This document shows, piece after piece, positions 5,593 through 6,622 of a stretch of 6,622 nt of DNA. How positions within the stretch are numbered: the first letter of the stretch is position 1; each line of letters opens with the position of its first letter. This DNA comes from an uncultured Clostridia bacterium. GTDB taxonomy: Bacteria > Bacillota > Clostridia > HGM11514. Location: positions 1 to 6,622 of the forward strand of contig CAKSSZ010000085.1 of NCBI GenBank assembly GCA_934489915.1. Direction: 5' to 3'. The notes under the pieces were generated by a model. The model searched no databases. It was given only the letters and a program-made list of their open reading frames with translations, and was not told the origin of the DNA. The position numbers were made by a program, and so were the translations under genes.

Positions 5593-6622
5593 TTATAACA
5601 TTTGAAAATAATCTTTCGCATTATTAAAGCAAATTCCCTGAACAATGGTTTTGAGCATCGCTTCATCTGCCGGATATTCGCCCTTCTCTACCCATTCGCC
5701 AATCAGGTTACAAAGAATCCGGCGAAAATATTCGTGCCGGGGATAGGACAAAAAGCTCCGGGAATCAGTCAGCATCCCTACAAATCGGCTGAGCAGCCCC
5801 AAATTGGCAAGCGCCTTCATCTGCGCCTCCATGCCGTCCCGCTGGTCATTGAACCACCAGCCGGAACCAAGCTGAATTTTCCCGGGAATTTCACTCCCCT
5901 GGAAGTTCCCAAGCATAGTTCCCAGCACGTAATTATCCTTGGGATTTAAGCTATATAAAATCGTTTTGGGCAAATGACCTTCCCGTTCCATAGCGTCCAG
6001 CAAACGGGACAAGGGATAAGCCACGCTCACATCGTGAATAGAGTCAAACCCGGCGTCTGCTCCCAAGCTGGCAAACATTCTGGAATTATTATTCCGCAGT
6101 GCACCCATGTGGAGCTGCATGGTCCAGCCGAGGCGGGCATATTCTTTGGCACAGGCGCAAATAACGGCGCACTTATAGCAATCCGCCTCCTGCTCGGTGA
6201 CTGCTTCCCCTGCCATAGCACGGCAGAAGATATCGTCCAGAAGGGTCTCGCTGGCTTCCCCGTAAGGAACGCCGCCTAAGCCATGGTCGGCAATCCGGCA
6301 GCCATTTTCATGAAAGTAGGAAATTCGCTTTTGCAGCGCCTCTATCACCTGGGCAAAGCTTGCGATTGTTATTCCTGCCGTCACTCCTAAGCTGCGGATG
6401 TAATCCGGGAAGGTAGGCTTTTGCAGCTCCACCGCCTGATCCGGCCGGAAGGAGGGCGCAACCTTGGTGGAAAAGTCCTCCAGCGCCGCAATCTTCTGAT
6501 GATAGCTCAAGTCGGAAACGGGGTCGTCCGTCGTCCCGACCAATGCCACGTTGCTCCGGGTGATCAACGCTCTGGGACGGAAGGACTCATCCTCCAGCAT
6601 TTCATTACACTGATCCCATACC
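5593..6622 (-). CDS. uxaC: glucuronate isomerase UxaC, 5'-truncated by window edge
   Basis: UxaC isomerises D-glucuronate to D-fructuronate and D-galacturonate to D-tagaturonate, the first cytosolic step of hexuronate use. It belongs to the amidohydrolase-like superfamily. The frame runs off the right edge: VWDQCNE precedes the ATG at 6600 and matches the family's continuing sequence, so that ATG is internal. 342 residues are visible of the usual roughly 465-470, so about 125 N-terminal residues, including the N-terminal metal-site histidines, are missing. Signatures counted from the ATG at 6600 are GTTDDP (22-27), LHMGALRNNN (163-172), GSGWWFNDQ (245-253), MLTDSRSFLSYPRHEYFRR (276-294) and NNAKDYF (326-332). 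It lies 14 nt upstream of uxuB in the same direction, as expected for consecutive steps. The promoter and any GntR/LacI-type operator lie outside the window. Confidence 0.96.
   Translation of the reverse strand, partial: VWDQCNEMLEDESFRPRALITRSNVALVGTTDDPVSDLSYHQKIAALEDFSTKVAPSFRPDQAVELQKPTFPDYIRSLGVTAGITIASFAQVIEALQKRISYFHENGCRIADHGLGGVPYGEASETLLDDIFCRAMAGEAVTEQEADCYKCAVICACAKEYARLGWTMQLHMGALRNNNSRMFASLGADAGFDSIHDVSVAYPLSRLLDAMEREGHLPKTILYSLNPKDNYVLGTMLGNFQGSEIPGKIQLGSGWWFNDQRDGMEAQMKALANLGLLSRFVGMLTDSRSFLSYPRHEYFRRILCNLIGEWVEKGEYPADEAMLKTIVQGICFNNAKDYFQML

Noticed and set aside
6598..6600. ATG at 6600 as the start of uxaC
   Set aside because: The frame continues upstream with residues typical of UxaC (VWDQCNE), and the product would lack the N-terminal quarter of the enzyme.

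Overview
The window looks like chromosomal DNA of a Gram-positive anaerobe in the Clostridia, most likely a gut Oscillospiraceae/Ruminococcaceae-type bacterium. Supporting features are the GGAGG-type ribosome sites, a consensus sigma-A promoter, an ANTAR regulator of a kind I associate with that group, a Bacillus/Clostridium-type ThiT behind a TPP riboswitch, and an SDR-type fructuronate reductase. The lineage is inferred from recognised protein families, not from a search. Base composition is near 50% GC. I see no mobile element, tRNA, rRNA or CRISPR array.

Left part (1-2482, + strand): the 3' end of a receiver-ANTAR antitermination regulator is followed after 21 nt by dapF, which overlaps dapL at an ATGA junction. 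DapL (LL-diaminopimelate aminotransferase) and DapF (epimerase) are the last two steps of the aminotransferase route to meso-diaminopimelate, the precursor of peptidoglycan and lysine. No convincing terminator follows dapL.

Middle (2503-3365, + strand): a perfect TTGACA-17-TATAAT promoter drives a TPP (Thi-box) riboswitch. Its expression platform is an intrinsic terminator, and a 7-bp alternative helix is visible that could act as antiterminator. The regulated gene is thiT, the thiamine-binding S component of an ECF transporter. The arrangement implies thiamine uptake that is shut off when TPP is plentiful. A strong symmetric hairpin at 3390-3420 separates thiT from the convergent genes and probably terminates both directions.

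Right part (3439-6622, - strand): a hexuronate-catabolism cluster, transcribed in the order uxaC (5' end outside the window), an SDR-family uxuB, a HAD-superfamily hydrolase and a small cupin. UxaC isomerises glucuronate/galacturonate to fructuronate/tagaturonate, and the UxuB-type SDR reduces fructuronate to mannonate. The HAD protein and the cupin have no assigned role in this pathway and are the least explained genes here. Mannonate dehydratase (uxuA) and the KDG kinase/aldolase genes are not in the window. The promoter of this cluster also lies outside.

Most of the window is recognisable metabolism. I found no clear sign of an entirely new system. The points most worth a second look are the HAD/cupin tail of the uronate operon, the ANTAR regulator whose receiver lacks its phosphoacceptor aspartate, and the riboswitch switching helix.
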